Assembly (NCBI GenBank): GCA_039714175.1
Contig: JBDLJV010000038.1
Span: forward strand, 1-15,975
DNA: 15,975 nucleotides
From: B3-G11 sp039714175
GTDB taxonomy: Bacteria > Actinomycetota > Acidimicrobiia > Spongiisociales > UBA5794
Direction: 5' to 3'
The position numbers were made by a program, and so were the translations under genes. This document shows positions 1 to 7,928 of this stretch, piece by piece; within the stretch, counting starts at the first letter, position 1; every line of letters begins with the position of its first letter. The notes under the pieces are model-generated. The model saw only the letters and a list, made by a program, of their open reading frames with translations, searched no databases and was not told the DNA's origin.

Positions 1-152
1 GTGAGGATGATCAGGATCCCCACACCCATGAGGCCGAACATCAACGAGACGTACCAGGTCGGTGATGGACCCTTCTCGTCGATGGCTGCCGGCTTGTGCT
101 TTGGCGGGGTTGGGCGTTTGTTGGCCTTCTTGCGGCCTTTTGAGACTGGCAT
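1..152 (-). CDS. crgA: Cell division protein CrgA, N-terminal part (runs off left edge)
   Basis: The minus strand reads 50 codons from ATG at 152 to the window edge with no stop. The protein starts MPVSKGRKK, has a Lys/Arg/Pro-rich cytoplasmic stretch to about residue 28, then PTWYVSLMFG leading into a hydrophobic segment (about 34-50). This is the CrgA pattern: basic tail, a W-Y/F-V-S-L motif, and the first of two membrane helices. In mycobacteria and streptomycetes CrgA is a small septal membrane protein that interacts with FtsZ and PBPs and coordinates division with wall synthesis. The second helix lies outside the window. Its position next to a sortase and pabA, near the pknB cluster, is the usual actinobacterial arrangement. 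It is divergent from the sortase gene, and a leaderless promoter can be seen directly upstream. Confidence 0.88.
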   Translation of the reverse strand, partial: MPVSKGRKKANKRPTPPKHKPAAIDEKGPSPTWYVSLMFGLMGVGILIIL

Positions 153-158
153 GTTGTC

Positions 159-188
159 AGATTACAGGTGTCGGGCATCAGGTGTCAG
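159..188 (-). promoter_or_regulatory. Probable leaderless promoter of crgA
   Basis: On the minus strand TAATCT (159-164) is followed by exactly 6 nt and then the crgA ATG at 152. Transcription would therefore start on or next to the A of the start codon. A -35-like CTGACA lies at 183-188 with an 18-nt spacer, inside the heptamer repeat array. No Shine-Dalgarno sequence precedes the ATG, which fits a leaderless mRNA. The motifs are seen in the sequence; promoter activity is inferred. Confidence 0.55.
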
Positions 189-205
189 GTGTTTGCATGA
201 CCTGT
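164..205. repeat. Degenerate 7-bp tandem repeat array between crgA and the sortase gene
   Basis: Heptamers in fixed phase: ACAGGTG at 164, TCGGGCA at 171, TCAGGTG at 178 and again at 185, followed by a decayed TTTGCAT and GACCTGT. The reverse-complement unit CACCTGA matches the NACCTGA units at 1835-1862. The array overlaps the crgA promoter spacer and -35 box. Confidence 0.6.
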
Positions 206-248
206 CGCTGCGCGCCGCTTGTCGCGTGACGTTGTAGCCTTCCACGAG

Positions 249-1001
249 ATGAGCGATGTCCTGACTGAGAGAACCGATTCGGAGACAGTGTCCGCGCCGC
301 GCGGAGGCCTCATAATCCGCGTCGTCCGGTTCGTCGGCTGGACGAGTATCTGGCTGGGTCTGTTCCTCCTCGGATTTGTTGCCCATCAGCTGTTCATCAC
401 AACGTTCCTGGCCCAACAGAACAACGCTGCGCTTGAAGTTGAAGCGGTCGAGCACTTCGAAGTGGTTGAGGTCACCGAGGTCGAGTACGTCGCTCCGGGT
501 GCCCCGGAGATCTCAGATCCCGACGATGTTGACCTCCCTGTTCCGGTGCTTCTGGTCGAGTCGGCTCCCGAGGAGCACTCAGCATTTGCGATCATCCGGG
601 TGCCGACCATTGACCGCCTCAAGGATGGCTGGGCAGTTGTCGAAGGTGTCAGCCGAGCAGATCTCAAGAACGGCGCCGGGCATATGCCATCGACCCCGTT
701 GCCGGGACAGCCGGGCAATTCCGTGATCTCGGGCCACCGGACAACATATGGGGCTCCCTTCCACGAGTTCGAGGAACTTGAACCGGGGGACATCATCGAG
801 GTTGAGACCGGACTGGGTGTGCACACCTACGAGGTCCGCACCATCGAGATCGTTGCGCCAACAGCGATCTGGGTTACCGAACAGCGCGAAGGAGCATGGC
901 TGACGCTTACGACCTGCCATCCGAAGTTCAGTTCTCGACAGCGGCTCGTCGTGTTCGCTGAGTTGGTTGACGGCCCGAATGCTGAGGTGATCTATCCATG
1001 A
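249..1001 (+). CDS. Class E sortase
   Basis: Membrane-bound cysteine transpeptidase of 250 aa that would anchor surface proteins to the peptidoglycan cross-bridge. From ATG 249 there is a short cytoplasmic tail, a membrane helix at about residues 23-49, an acidic linker, and the sortase beta-barrel from about 110. Catalytic residues are visible: His163 (SGHRTTYGAPF), Cys223 (TLTTCHP) and Arg230/232 (SSRQR). Class E is suggested by the TLTTC motif and the crgA/pabA neighbourhood. A TTG at 219 is also in frame, but ATG 249 is preferred because a -10-like TAGCCT (235-240) lies 8 nt before it, leaving almost no leader. The stop overlaps the next start (ATGA). No protein complete in this window carries a recognisable LAxTG/LPxTG sorting signal, so its substrates are elsewhere. 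Confidence 0.87.
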   Translation: MSDVLTERTDSETVSAPRGGLIIRVVRFVGWTSIWLGLFLLGFVAHQLFITTFLAQQNNAALEVEAVEHFEVVEVTEVEYVAPGAPEISDPDDVDLPVPVLLVESAPEEHSAFAIIRVPTIDRLKDGWAVVEGVSRADLKNGAGHMPSTPLPGQPGNSVISGHRTTYGAPFHEFEELEPGDIIEVETGLGVHTYEVRTIEIVAPTAIWVTEQREGAWLTLTTCHPKFSSRQRLVVFAELVDGPNAEVIYP

Positions 1002-1149
1002 TGGCGAAACGAATGTTCAACGCCCTTCCTGGACCCAAGCCGGTCAAGATCGTGCTTGCAGTGATCATCTTCGTTGTTGCTTTCATCGCTCTGATGTATG
1101 TGTACGACTGGATGGGTAACAATCTTCTCGATTCCGGTGGGGGAATCTC

Positions 1150-1153
<4 letters not shown>
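998..1153 (+). CDS. Small single-pass membrane protein (51 aa), unknown function
   Basis: This ORF of 51 codons starts at ATG 998, overlapping the sortase stop by ATGA. It ends at TGA 1151-1153, overlapping the GTG start of pabA. A good ribosome-binding site (GAGGTGA, 7 nt before the ATG) lies in the end of the sortase gene. The protein has a basic N-terminus (MMAKRMF), a PGPKPVK stretch, one hydrophobic helix at about residues 17-35, and a short tail rich in Gly and Asn. Tight coupling on both sides and a good RBS argue that it is translated. I do not recognise the family. It may be an accessory of the sortase, but that is a guess from position only. Confidence 0.72.
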
Positions 1154-1719
<566 letters not shown>

Positions 1720-1722
<3 letters not shown>

Positions 1723-1754
1723 TACGTCGTACGTATTGCGTAGTACGTAGTACG
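1720..1754. repeat. 7-bp tandem repeat array, TAGTACG type, starting at the pabA stop codon
   Basis: Five heptamers in unbroken phase: TAGTACG at 1720, 1741 and 1748, TCGTACG at 1727, and the decayed TATTGCG at 1734. The first three bases are the pabA stop codon TAG. The same unit recurs at 14740-14760, about 13 kb away. Confidence 0.8.
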
Positions 1755-1779
1755 AGCCGCCGGATCAGCGCGTGGAAGG

Positions 1780-1800
1780 GTCCCCCTTTCATGGGGGGAC
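1780..1800. terminator. Hairpin after pabA, possible terminator
   Basis: Inverted repeat GTCCCCC (1780-1786) and GGGGGAC (1794-1800) with a 7-nt loop. It lies 58 bp after the pabA stop, in a convergent region. There is no T-tract, so it is not a classic intrinsic terminator. Confidence 0.5.
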
Positions 1801-1826
1801 GGCAGAGCACCGCTAGGTGCGATGCA

Positions 1827-1880
1827 GGGGGGTGATGCTGAGACCTGAAACCTGAGACCTGAACTCCTTCAGCATCCCCC
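1827..1880. repeat. Large inverted repeat enclosing NACCTGA heptamers
   Basis: The left arm GGGGG(G)TG-ATGCTGA (1827-1841) pairs with the right arm TCAGCAT-CCCCC (1869-1880), with only a 2-nt bulge. The loop holds heptamers GACCTGA (1842), AACCTGA (1849) and GACCTGA (1856). ATGCTGA at 1835 is itself in heptamer phase. The unit matches the reverse complement of the array at 164-205. Confidence 0.65.
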
Positions 1881-1902
1881 TCCTGGCTCGCTTCGCTCGC
1901 CC

Positions 1903-1923
1903 GTCCTCCCACAAGGGGAGGAC
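1903..1923. terminator. Hairpin after mutY/pabA, possible bidirectional terminator
   Basis: Perfect 8-bp stem GTCCTCCC (1903-1910) and GGGAGGAC (1916-1923) with a 5-nt loop. It lies about 45 bp beyond the mutY stop on the minus strand. It is 21 nt long, with arms similar to the hairpin at 1780-1800, and it also lacks a T-tract. Confidence 0.5.
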
Positions 1924-1968
1924 ATGGATGTGGGGACGCCAGTCAGCGGACTCAAGTTCACTGGCCCG

Positions 1969-2751
1969 TCAGATCAGGCCTTCGTCCTTGAGGGCGTCTA
2001 TCGCTGTCGTCGTTTCCTCGAGCGAGCGGCCGAGGCCTTGACCTGCCGACGTGAGATCCTTGCCTGCGAGATGGGCCCGGAGCAGGGCACCGCGAAGTTG
2101 GCGGTGCGAACCTTCGAACCGGGTCTGTTTCGGCGGCGGCTCGTATACGGACGGATCCGCGCACCAGGATGCGACAGGGCATAGGGAGCATTTCGGTTGA
2201 CTGGGGGAGCAGATGGTTGAGCCGAGGTCCATGAGCGACTGGTTCCAATCGCCCGCTGGTGAGCCGAGACACTCAGAGGCGTATGCGTCGAGGCTACGGC
2301 CGATGAGTGGCTCTCCGGCCCATCGGCTCAGGATCCTGCGCACGTTCGTATCCGTGGCGGGAACCTCCATGCCGAAGGCGATTGATCCAATGGCAGAGGC
2401 GGTGTACGGACCGACTCCAGGGAGCATCTTCAACCCGGCAAGCGTGTCAGGCCAGCCGTTCGCCACGATCATGCGTCCCGATTCCCGGAGACGGATCGCT
2501 CGGGTGTTGTAGCCGAGTCCGGACCACGCCCGCAGGAGGTCATCGGTCTCCGCCGAGGCAAGAGCCTCGACGGTTGACCACGTGCCCATGAAGTGTTCGA
2601 ACTTCGGGATCACGCGCTCCACCTGGGTCTGTTGGAGCATCACTTCCGAAACGAGGACCTCATAGGGATCTGAGGATCTGCGCCACGGAAGATCCCTCTG
2701 GCTTTCCTCATACCACCTGAGGAGGCGGTCGTTGCGATCAGCGTGAATCAA
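1969..2751 (-). CDS. mutY: A/G-specific adenine glycosylase MutY
   Basis: DNA repair glycosylase (260 aa) that removes adenine mispaired with 8-oxoguanine. It has Glu36 in SEVMLQQTQV, a helix-hairpin-helix at 110-121 (LPGVGPYTASAI), catalytic Asp134 in ATDTNVRRIL, and a complete 4Fe-4S ligand set Cys181, Cys188, Cys191, Cys197 with C-X6-C-X2-C-X5-C spacing. After the cluster there is only a short, probably winged-helix tail. The NUDIX-like 8-oxoG recognition domain of E. coli MutY (about 350 aa) is missing, and actinobacterial MutYs are commonly short in this way. Translation starts at TTG 2751, with a TTGA overlap with the pknB stop. It is therefore the last gene of the wall-growth operon and probably translationally coupled to the kinase. 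Confidence 0.92.
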   Translation of the reverse strand: MIHADRNDRLLRWYEESQRDLPWRRSSDPYEVLVSEVMLQQTQVERVIPKFEHFMGTWSTVEALASAETDDLLRAWSGLGYNTRAIRLRESGRMIVANGWPDTLAGLKMLPGVGPYTASAIGSIAFGMEVPATDTNVRRILSRWAGEPLIGRSLDAYASECLGSPAGDWNQSLMDLGSTICSPSQPKCSLCPVASWCADPSVYEPPPKQTRFEGSHRQLRGALLRAHLAGKDLTSAGQGLGRSLEETTTAIDALKDEGLI

Positions 2752-5072
2752 GGATTCGGATCGACGTAGACGTACACATCAACCAAGATGTCCGTCCCCG
2801 CAGCCACCGACAAGCCGGCTGCAGGCGCCTGGCTGACGATGAGGCCATCGTCCTGCTTCTTGCTCGTCTGGATCGTGTTTCCGACCGAGACGGTACCCAG
2901 ACCGAGGTTCGTGGCCTCTGTCTGGGCCTCCTCAACGGTCATGTCCGTGAAGTTGGGCACGATCGGTTCGTAGACGTAGGTCGTCACCTCGACTGAGGAA
3001 CCCTCATCCAGCAGTGTCCCGCCAGTCGGGTTCTGGGTGGCAACCGTGTTGTCCTCAGCCGGTACGTTCGTGACCACAGTTCCACCAGGTACGATCGTGA
3101 GACCGGCACTGCTGATCTCGTTCTCGGCGTCGATCATGCTCTTGCCAACTACGTTCGGGACACTCACCTGCTGGATGGCGCCAAGTTTCACAGTCACGTC
3201 GGAGCCGACGTCAGCGGTTACGCCGTTCGCTGGGGACTGCTCAGCGACGTTTCCGACGAGGCCAGAGGCGATGGGAACCTGAACCGTGTCCGAACTCACC
3301 ACGAGGAGAAGACCGAGCGCGTTGAGCGTCTGCTCCGCCTGGCTCTGAGTGAGGCCGACAAGATCAGGGACGTCAACCGGTTCGGGCCCCTGGGAAACGA
3401 TCACGATGATCGTTGCCTCACGGGGGACGGTCTGGAGTGCCGCGGGGTTTGTCTCGATAACAAAGCCTTGGAGAACCTCCGCGCTGAAAGCGTCTTCCGT
3501 GTCGATGTTCGTGAAACCAGCACGCGACAGCTCGAGGATTGCCGTCTCGGCTGACTTGCCCGAGACATCGGGGACCTCGATTGAGGAAGGCCCGGCGGAG
3601 ACGATGAGGTTCACGACGGTGCCCGGTGCCGCGCTGGAGCCGCCGTCAGGACTCTGGGCAATCACGAGGTTCTCGTCCACATCGTCTGTTGCCACATACT
3701 CGCGCTCGCCCACGATGAATCCTTGAGCTTCGATCAGGATCGCGGCGATGTCCACGTTCTCGCCGATGACGTTCGGTACGCCGAACTGCTCCGGACCGGA
3801 TGAGACGACGACATCCACGGTGCTGCCCGGTTCGAGTTCGGAACCCGCCGGTGGATCAGTTCTGATGACCAGTCCAGCGTCGACTTCTTCGCTTGTCTCA
3901 GGTACCGAGCGAACCTTCAGATCCAGATCTTGTTGAAGGATCTCGAACGCTTCCGCAGCCGGAACACCGGCGAGTTCGGGAATGCTCACCGTACTCGTCA
4001 CGGGATCACCTCCCGAAAGCAGCCGCAGCAAAAGCCACAGTCCGAGGAGAAGTATCACGATGAGAGCGCCGACCGCTGCCCAGTATCCGGCCTGGCTGCG
4101 CTCCTCCGCTGGTGCATCGAAGGTCATTGTGGTGTCCGGATCGCCAGCCACGGGAGGAGGAGCCATCAGGGGCGGGGAGATCATGGCCGTTGCGGCTCCA
4201 GCGAGAACTGCGGCGGCCGCAACAGGTTCGTTGCCGCCGAGATACCTGATGAGATCAGCGCGGAACGCTTCAGCCGTCTGGTACCGGTCCTCCGGCTTCT
4301 TCTGGATCGCATGCTCGGCGATCGCAGAGATCTCTCGCGGAACATCCGGGTTGATCGAATCGGGAGTAGGTGCTGGCTCTGAGACATGTTGATAGGCAAC
4401 GGCGACTGGGCTCTCGCCCGTGAACGGGGGTTTCCCCGCGAGCATCTCATAGAGCACGATGCCGAGGCTGTACACGTCAGAACGATCATCGGCAGGGAGC
4501 CCCTGGGCTTGCTCAGGTGAGAAGTAGGTAGCGGTGCCGATGACCGCTCCTGTGCGGGTCAACTCCTCGGAGTCATCAAGAGCCCTGGCAATGCCGAAGT
4601 CGGTCACCTTCACGGTTCCGTCCTCTGTGATCATGATGTTGCCGGGCTTCACATCGCGGTGGTACACACCGTGCTGGTGAGCGATGGACAACGCTGCGGA
4701 AGCTTCAGCGATGATCTCGGCCGAGCGCTTGGGTAGAAGTGCACCCTCGGACTTGACGATCTCCCGCAGCGTACGCCCCTTGATGAGCTCCATGACCATG
4801 AAGTAGGTGCCCTCATCCTGACCCCAGTCGTAGATGGCCACGATGTTCGGGTGGGAGAGGTTGGCGGCTGCCTGCGCCTCTCTTCGGAAGCGGGCCACGA
4901 ACGCATCGTCGGACGCGAAGTTGGCATGCAGCAGCTTCACTGCAACCGCCCGGTTCAGCAGCGTGTCTTCGGCTTCATAGACATCTGCCATCCCGCCACG
5001 AGCGAGATGTCTGACAATCTTGTACCGACCGGAGAGAACGCGTTCTTCCACGAGCGAGAGAGTAGTGGTCAA
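2748..5072 (-). CDS. pknB: Transmembrane Ser/Thr protein kinase with six PASTA repeats (PknB family)
   Basis: Receptor kinase (774 aa) controlling peptidoglycan synthesis and division. The kinase domain spans about residues 17-277: Gly-rich loop ARGGMADVYEA (24-34), Lys46, Glu65, HRD 138-140, Asn145, DFG 158-160, activation-loop Thr172/Thr174, and SPE 185-187. A juxtamembrane linker (about 280-328) and a single membrane helix (about 331-351) follow. Outside the membrane are six PASTA repeats beginning near residues 362, 430, 498, 566, 636 and 703, which bind muropeptide or lipid II in the family. M. tuberculosis PknB has four. It is the only kinase gene in the cluster; no pknA is present. The start is TTG 5072, at the arm of an 18-nt hairpin. 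An in-frame stop lies just upstream, and GTG 5051 is an alternative. Cognate phosphatase and readers are in the same operon. Confidence 0.95.
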   Translation of the reverse strand: MTTTLSLVEERVLSGRYKIVRHLARGGMADVYEAEDTLLNRAVAVKLLHANFASDDAFVARFRREAQAAANLSHPNIVAIYDWGQDEGTYFMVMELIKGRTLREIVKSEGALLPKRSAEIIAEASAALSIAHQHGVYHRDVKPGNIMITEDGTVKVTDFGIARALDDSEELTRTGAVIGTATYFSPEQAQGLPADDRSDVYSLGIVLYEMLAGKPPFTGESPVAVAYQHVSEPAPTPDSINPDVPREISAIAEHAIQKKPEDRYQTAEAFRADLIRYLGGNEPVAAAAVLAGAATAMISPPLMAPPPVAGDPDTTMTFDAPAEERSQAGYWAAVGALIVILLLGLWLLLRLLSGGDPVTSTVSIPELAGVPAAEAFEILQQDLDLKVRSVPETSEEVDAGLVIRTDPPAGSELEPGSTVDVVVSSGPEQFGVPNVIGENVDIAAILIEAQGFIVGEREYVATDDVDENLVIAQSPDGGSSAAPGTVVNLIVSAGPSSIEVPDVSGKSAETAILELSRAGFTNIDTEDAFSAEVLQGFVIETNPAALQTVPREATIIVIVSQGPEPVDVPDLVGLTQSQAEQTLNALGLLLVVSSDTVQVPIASGLVGNVAEQSPANGVTADVGSDVTVKLGAIQQVSVPNVVGKSMIDAENEISSAGLTIVPGGTVVTNVPAEDNTVATQNPTGGTLLDEGSSVEVTTYVYEPIVPNFTDMTVEEAQTEATNLGLGTVSVGNTIQTSKKQDDGLIVSQAPAAGLSVAAGTDILVDVYVYVDPNP

Positions 5073-5088
5073 GCCCCGTAAGGGGCTT
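5071..5088. promoter_or_regulatory. Hairpin covering the pknB start region
   Basis: AAGCCCC (5071-5077) and GGGGCTT (5082-5088) form a perfect 7-bp stem with a 4-nt loop. The TTG start of pknB overlaps its edge, and the only purine-rich bases before the start are in the stem. It could mask initiation, slow ribosomes, or act as an attenuator between pbpA and pknB. Confidence 0.5.
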
Positions 5089-5099
5089 CACCGGACGTC

Positions 5100-5168
5100 G
5101 GAACGCTCGCTGCGCTCACTCTCGGAAGTCGGATATCCGAGAGCGGAGCGTTCCGGAATCCGGTTTCC
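5100..5168. repeat. Inverted repeats and a 7-bp periodic array between pbpA and pknB
   Basis: Outer arms GGAACGCTC (5100-5108) and GAGCGTTCC (5146-5154) enclose inner arms CTCTCGGA (5119-5126) and TCCGAGAG (5136-5143). In 7-bp phase run TCTCGGA (5120), AGTCGGA (5127), TATCCGA (5134), GAGCGGA (5141), GCGTTCC (5148), GGAATCC (5155) and GGTTTCC (5162). The array ends at the pbpA stop codon. Degeneracy is high, so the periodic reading is less certain than at the other sites. Confidence 0.5.
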
Positions 5169-5169
5169 G

Positions 5170-6636
5170 TTAGACCCCAAAGAATGCGGCGAGGACTTGC
5201 TGTGCGATTGGTGCTGCAACCGAGCCACCGGTTGCTGATTCCCCGAAGTCGCCGCCCGACTCAACCACGACGGCGATCGCGATCTGGGGTATGTCAGGAC
5301 CTGCATCGACGGGACCGAAGCCGATGAACCACGCGTGAGGTGCTTTGTCGGTCACCTGTGCGGTGCCCGTCTTTCCCGCAATGCGGATCCCCGGTACAGC
5401 AGCCTTTCGTCCGGTGCCTGAGATGACCACCTGTTCCATCAGATCTGTGAGCACCGATGCGGATGCGGGACTCATGGCTCGGCGCCATACAGATGGTGCG
5501 GCTGCTGACTCGATCGTCCCCTCCGACGTGAACACCTCGTCGACGACGTATGGCGTTCTGACGGTTCCGTTGTTCGCGACGGCGCTCGCGACGAGCGCCA
5601 TGAGCAACGGCGTTGCTCGCACATCCCTCTGGCCGATGGCGCTCTGTGCAGTTGCTGGAGGATCGTTCTCGATCGTTCCGCGAGGAGGGAAGAACGACTT
5701 CAGAACATTGAATTCGTACGGAACAGTCGCGTTGAACCCGAATGCGTCGGAGTTCTCACCGAGCTGGTTCCCGCCGAGGTCCATACCGAGTTGACCGAAC
5801 ACCGTGTTGCACGACCTGATGAACGCGAATTCGAGCGTCACGGATGTTCCGCTGTCACAGACCTTCCCGTTGTAGTTGCTGATCGTGGACTCGCTGCCGG
5901 GTAACTCGAGAGAGATCGGGTCGGGGAACTCCGAAGAAGGGCTGACGATGCCTGTGTCGAGTCCGGACGCTGTCGTCACCACCTTGAACACCGAACCCGG
6001 CGCGTAGGTCTGATCGATTGACCTGTCGCGGAGCGGTTCGCCCGCGTCAGATTCGAGCGCAGTGCCCGCAGCCCCTGCATCGGGTCCGATGAGATCGTTG
6101 GGATCGAATCTTGGATATGAAACGATCGCCAGGATCGCCCCGGTCCCAGGATCAATGGCGACGACACTGCCCTTCTGGGTTCCAAGAGCTTCCGCTGCGG
6201 CTGTCTGGAGAGCGTGATCGATGGTGAGTCGGATACCGCGCGGCTTCGTGTCGCCTCCGAGCAAGCCGTTGAGCACGCCCGAGATTGTCGAGTCCCTGTT
6301 CGATACGAGATCGTCGGATCGGGTACGTTCGATGCCTCTCGATCCGTACAGCACTGATGTGAACCCGACGGTATGCGCGTACAGGTCGCCTTCCGGGTAG
6401 ATACGCTCGTAGAGCGTCGGGTCGTCAGGTGATGGTCTCGAACTCGCGAGCGTTGTGCCGTCGCTCGAAACGATCGGACCCCTCTGTCTCCCTGTTCGCC
6501 ACGCGACAACTCTCGGATTCCTTGGATCGTCCCTCAGGTCAGGGCCGTTCACTGCCTGGATGTAGGCGACCGAACCTGCGAGCAGGACGAATGCACCGAG
6601 GATGGCGTAGGCGGCGCGTCTGAGGGAGACGTTCAC
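5170..6636 (-). CDS. pbpA: Class B penicillin-binding protein (PbpA-type transpeptidase)
   Basis: Membrane-anchored D,D-transpeptidase (488 aa) that cross-links peptidoglycan and partners the SEDS glycosyltransferase encoded just upstream. The start is GTG 6636, giving MNVSLRRAAY as in other actinobacterial PbpA proteins. It has a GAGGAG ribosome-binding site 5 nt upstream and a GTGA overlap with the rodA stop. The frame stays open much further upstream, but only as overlap with rodA. There is one N-terminal membrane helix (about 8-28), a dimerisation/pedestal region, then the transpeptidase domain with Ser215-Val-Phe-Lys218, Ser275-Cys-Asn277 and Lys422-Thr-Gly-Thr425. All three penicillin-binding motifs are intact. 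The 97-nt gap to pknB is the only sizeable gap in the operon and is filled with inverted repeats. Confidence 0.95.
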   Translation of the reverse strand: MNVSLRRAAYAILGAFVLLAGSVAYIQAVNGPDLRDDPRNPRVVAWRTGRQRGPIVSSDGTTLASSRPSPDDPTLYERIYPEGDLYAHTVGFTSVLYGSRGIERTRSDDLVSNRDSTISGVLNGLLGGDTKPRGIRLTIDHALQTAAAEALGTQKGSVVAIDPGTGAILAIVSYPRFDPNDLIGPDAGAAGTALESDAGEPLRDRSIDQTYAPGSVFKVVTTASGLDTGIVSPSSEFPDPISLELPGSESTISNYNGKVCDSGTSVTLEFAFIRSCNTVFGQLGMDLGGNQLGENSDAFGFNATVPYEFNVLKSFFPPRGTIENDPPATAQSAIGQRDVRATPLLMALVASAVANNGTVRTPYVVDEVFTSEGTIESAAAPSVWRRAMSPASASVLTDLMEQVVISGTGRKAAVPGIRIAGKTGTAQVTDKAPHAWFIGFGPVDAGPDIPQIAIAVVVESGGDFGESATGGSVAAPIAQQVLAAFFGV

Positions 6637-7928
6637 AATCGCTCCTCGTGGGACACTCGTGCAAGCAGGGCGATGATCACCATGTTTGCCAGCAGTGAGG
6701 AGCCGCCGAAAGACATGAAAGGAAGCGTCAGGCCGGTGATGGGGAGGAGTCGTAGGACACCCCCGAGGATGATGAACGCCTGGAGACCGATGACAACCGT
6801 CAGCCCGCCGGCGAGATACTTGCGGAATCGATCCCGCGACCGGATAGCGATGCCGAAGCCCGCTGCGATGAGCAGTGCGAACCCGGCGAGGACGGCAACT
6901 GATCCGGCGAGCCCCATCTCTTCGGCAACGGCTGCGAAGATGAAGTCGGTAGTGGCCGCCGGGATGAGATCGGGTCGACCGAGACCGATGCCCGATCCGG
7001 TCAATGCCCCCGAACCCATGGCGAACAGTCCCTGAACGGTCTGGTAGCCAGCATCGGAGTAGTGGCCGAATGGGTCCAGCCATGCCTCGATACGCCTCTG
7101 AACATGGTCGAAGACCAAGAATGCTGCCCCTCCAGCCACAGCGGCAAGAACTGCACCGGTGATCACATAGAACGACCTACCGGTGGCGATGTACAGCATC
7201 CCGATGAAGATCCCGAACAGGAGCAGCGATGCGCCGAGGTCTCGCTGGTACGTGAGAACGAGGAACGCTGCCCCGGCAGCGATCAGCACCGGACCGAGGT
7301 GCCTGGGCTCGGGAAGCTTCAGCGAGCCGATCTTACGGCTCACCGCAGCCATTGCTTCGGCTCGTTCCGACAGGTACGAGGCGAGGAAGATCGTGATCAA
7401 GATCTTGGCCAATTCGCCGGGCTGGAAACTGAGGACGCGGGTCGTCCCCGGGATATCGATTCGCACCCACAGTCGGGAGCCGTTGACCGTTGCCCCATGG
7501 ATGGGCCACGAGTCAGGGAGGAGGGGAAGAAGAAGCAGACCCACAGCAACGGTCAGCATCACATATCGATACCTCCTGAATACAGCGACTCCGGTGTTGC
7601 GGATTCCCCACAGCACGCTGACAGCGATGAGCGCAGCCACGAGAAGTGACCACCTTTGGAGCGCAGCAGCGTGGGCGTCGAGCCGGTAGATCTCGATGAA
7701 CCCGATGGCCGTAAGAAAGGCTGCTGTCGGCACGAGGAGGCTCGAACCTCCCGGCGCCCAGCGAATCATTGCAAGGTGGACGCCCCCGAAGGAGGCAGTG
7801 AAGACGAGAAATGTCACCGATACCTGGGCATCGAGCCAGTTCCCGTGCGTGAACTCGACAATCGCAACGCCGATGGCGGCGAGCAGCGCCGCTGCGACGA
7901 TGAGGCCGGCTTCAGCCCTTCGAGTCAT
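6633..7928 (-). CDS. rodA: SEDS-family peptidoglycan glycosyltransferase (RodA/FtsW)
   Basis: Polytopic membrane protein (431 aa) that polymerises lipid II into glycan strands, working with the class B PBP encoded next. The start is ATG 7928 (MTRRAEAGL), with an ATGA overlap with the pstP stop. An in-frame upstream extension would lie inside pstP and is rejected. About ten hydrophobic segments are visible. Family marks are FQPGELAKILITIFLASYLS (168-187), the essential Asp230 in QRDLGAS, EEMGLAG (336-342), and PITGLTLPFMSFGGSS (396-411) near the C-terminus. Position between pstP and pbpA is the standard actinobacterial order, which favours RodA over FtsW. Confidence 0.95.
   Translation of the reverse strand: MTRRAEAGLIVAAALLAAIGVAIVEFTHGNWLDAQVSVTFLVFTASFGGVHLAMIRWAPGGSSLLVPTAAFLTAIGFIEIYRLDAHAAALQRWSLLVAALIAVSVLWGIRNTGVAVFRRYRYVMLTVAVGLLLLPLLPDSWPIHGATVNGSRLWVRIDIPGTTRVLSFQPGELAKILITIFLASYLSERAEAMAAVSRKIGSLKLPEPRHLGPVLIAAGAAFLVLTYQRDLGASLLLFGIFIGMLYIATGRSFYVITGAVLAAVAGGAAFLVFDHVQRRIEAWLDPFGHYSDAGYQTVQGLFAMGSGALTGSGIGLGRPDLIPAATTDFIFAAVAEEMGLAGSVAVLAGFALLIAAGFGIAIRSRDRFRKYLAGGLTVVIGLQAFIILGGVLRLLPITGLTLPFMSFGGSSLLANMVIIALLARVSHEERL

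Noticed and set aside
1924..2184. Plus-strand frame antisense to the mutY end
   Set aside because: It is antisense to the conserved FeS-cluster end of MutY; no support.
3349..4392. Several plus-strand open frames inside pknB
   Set aside because: They are antisense shadows of a high-GC gene, Ser/Thr/Arg-rich without recognisable domains or ribosome-binding sites.
6637..7083. Long in-frame N-terminal extension of pbpA
   Set aside because: It lies wholly inside rodA, is Arg/His/Pro-rich without domain features, and the GTG at 6636 gives the conserved MNxSLRR start with a good ribosome-binding site.
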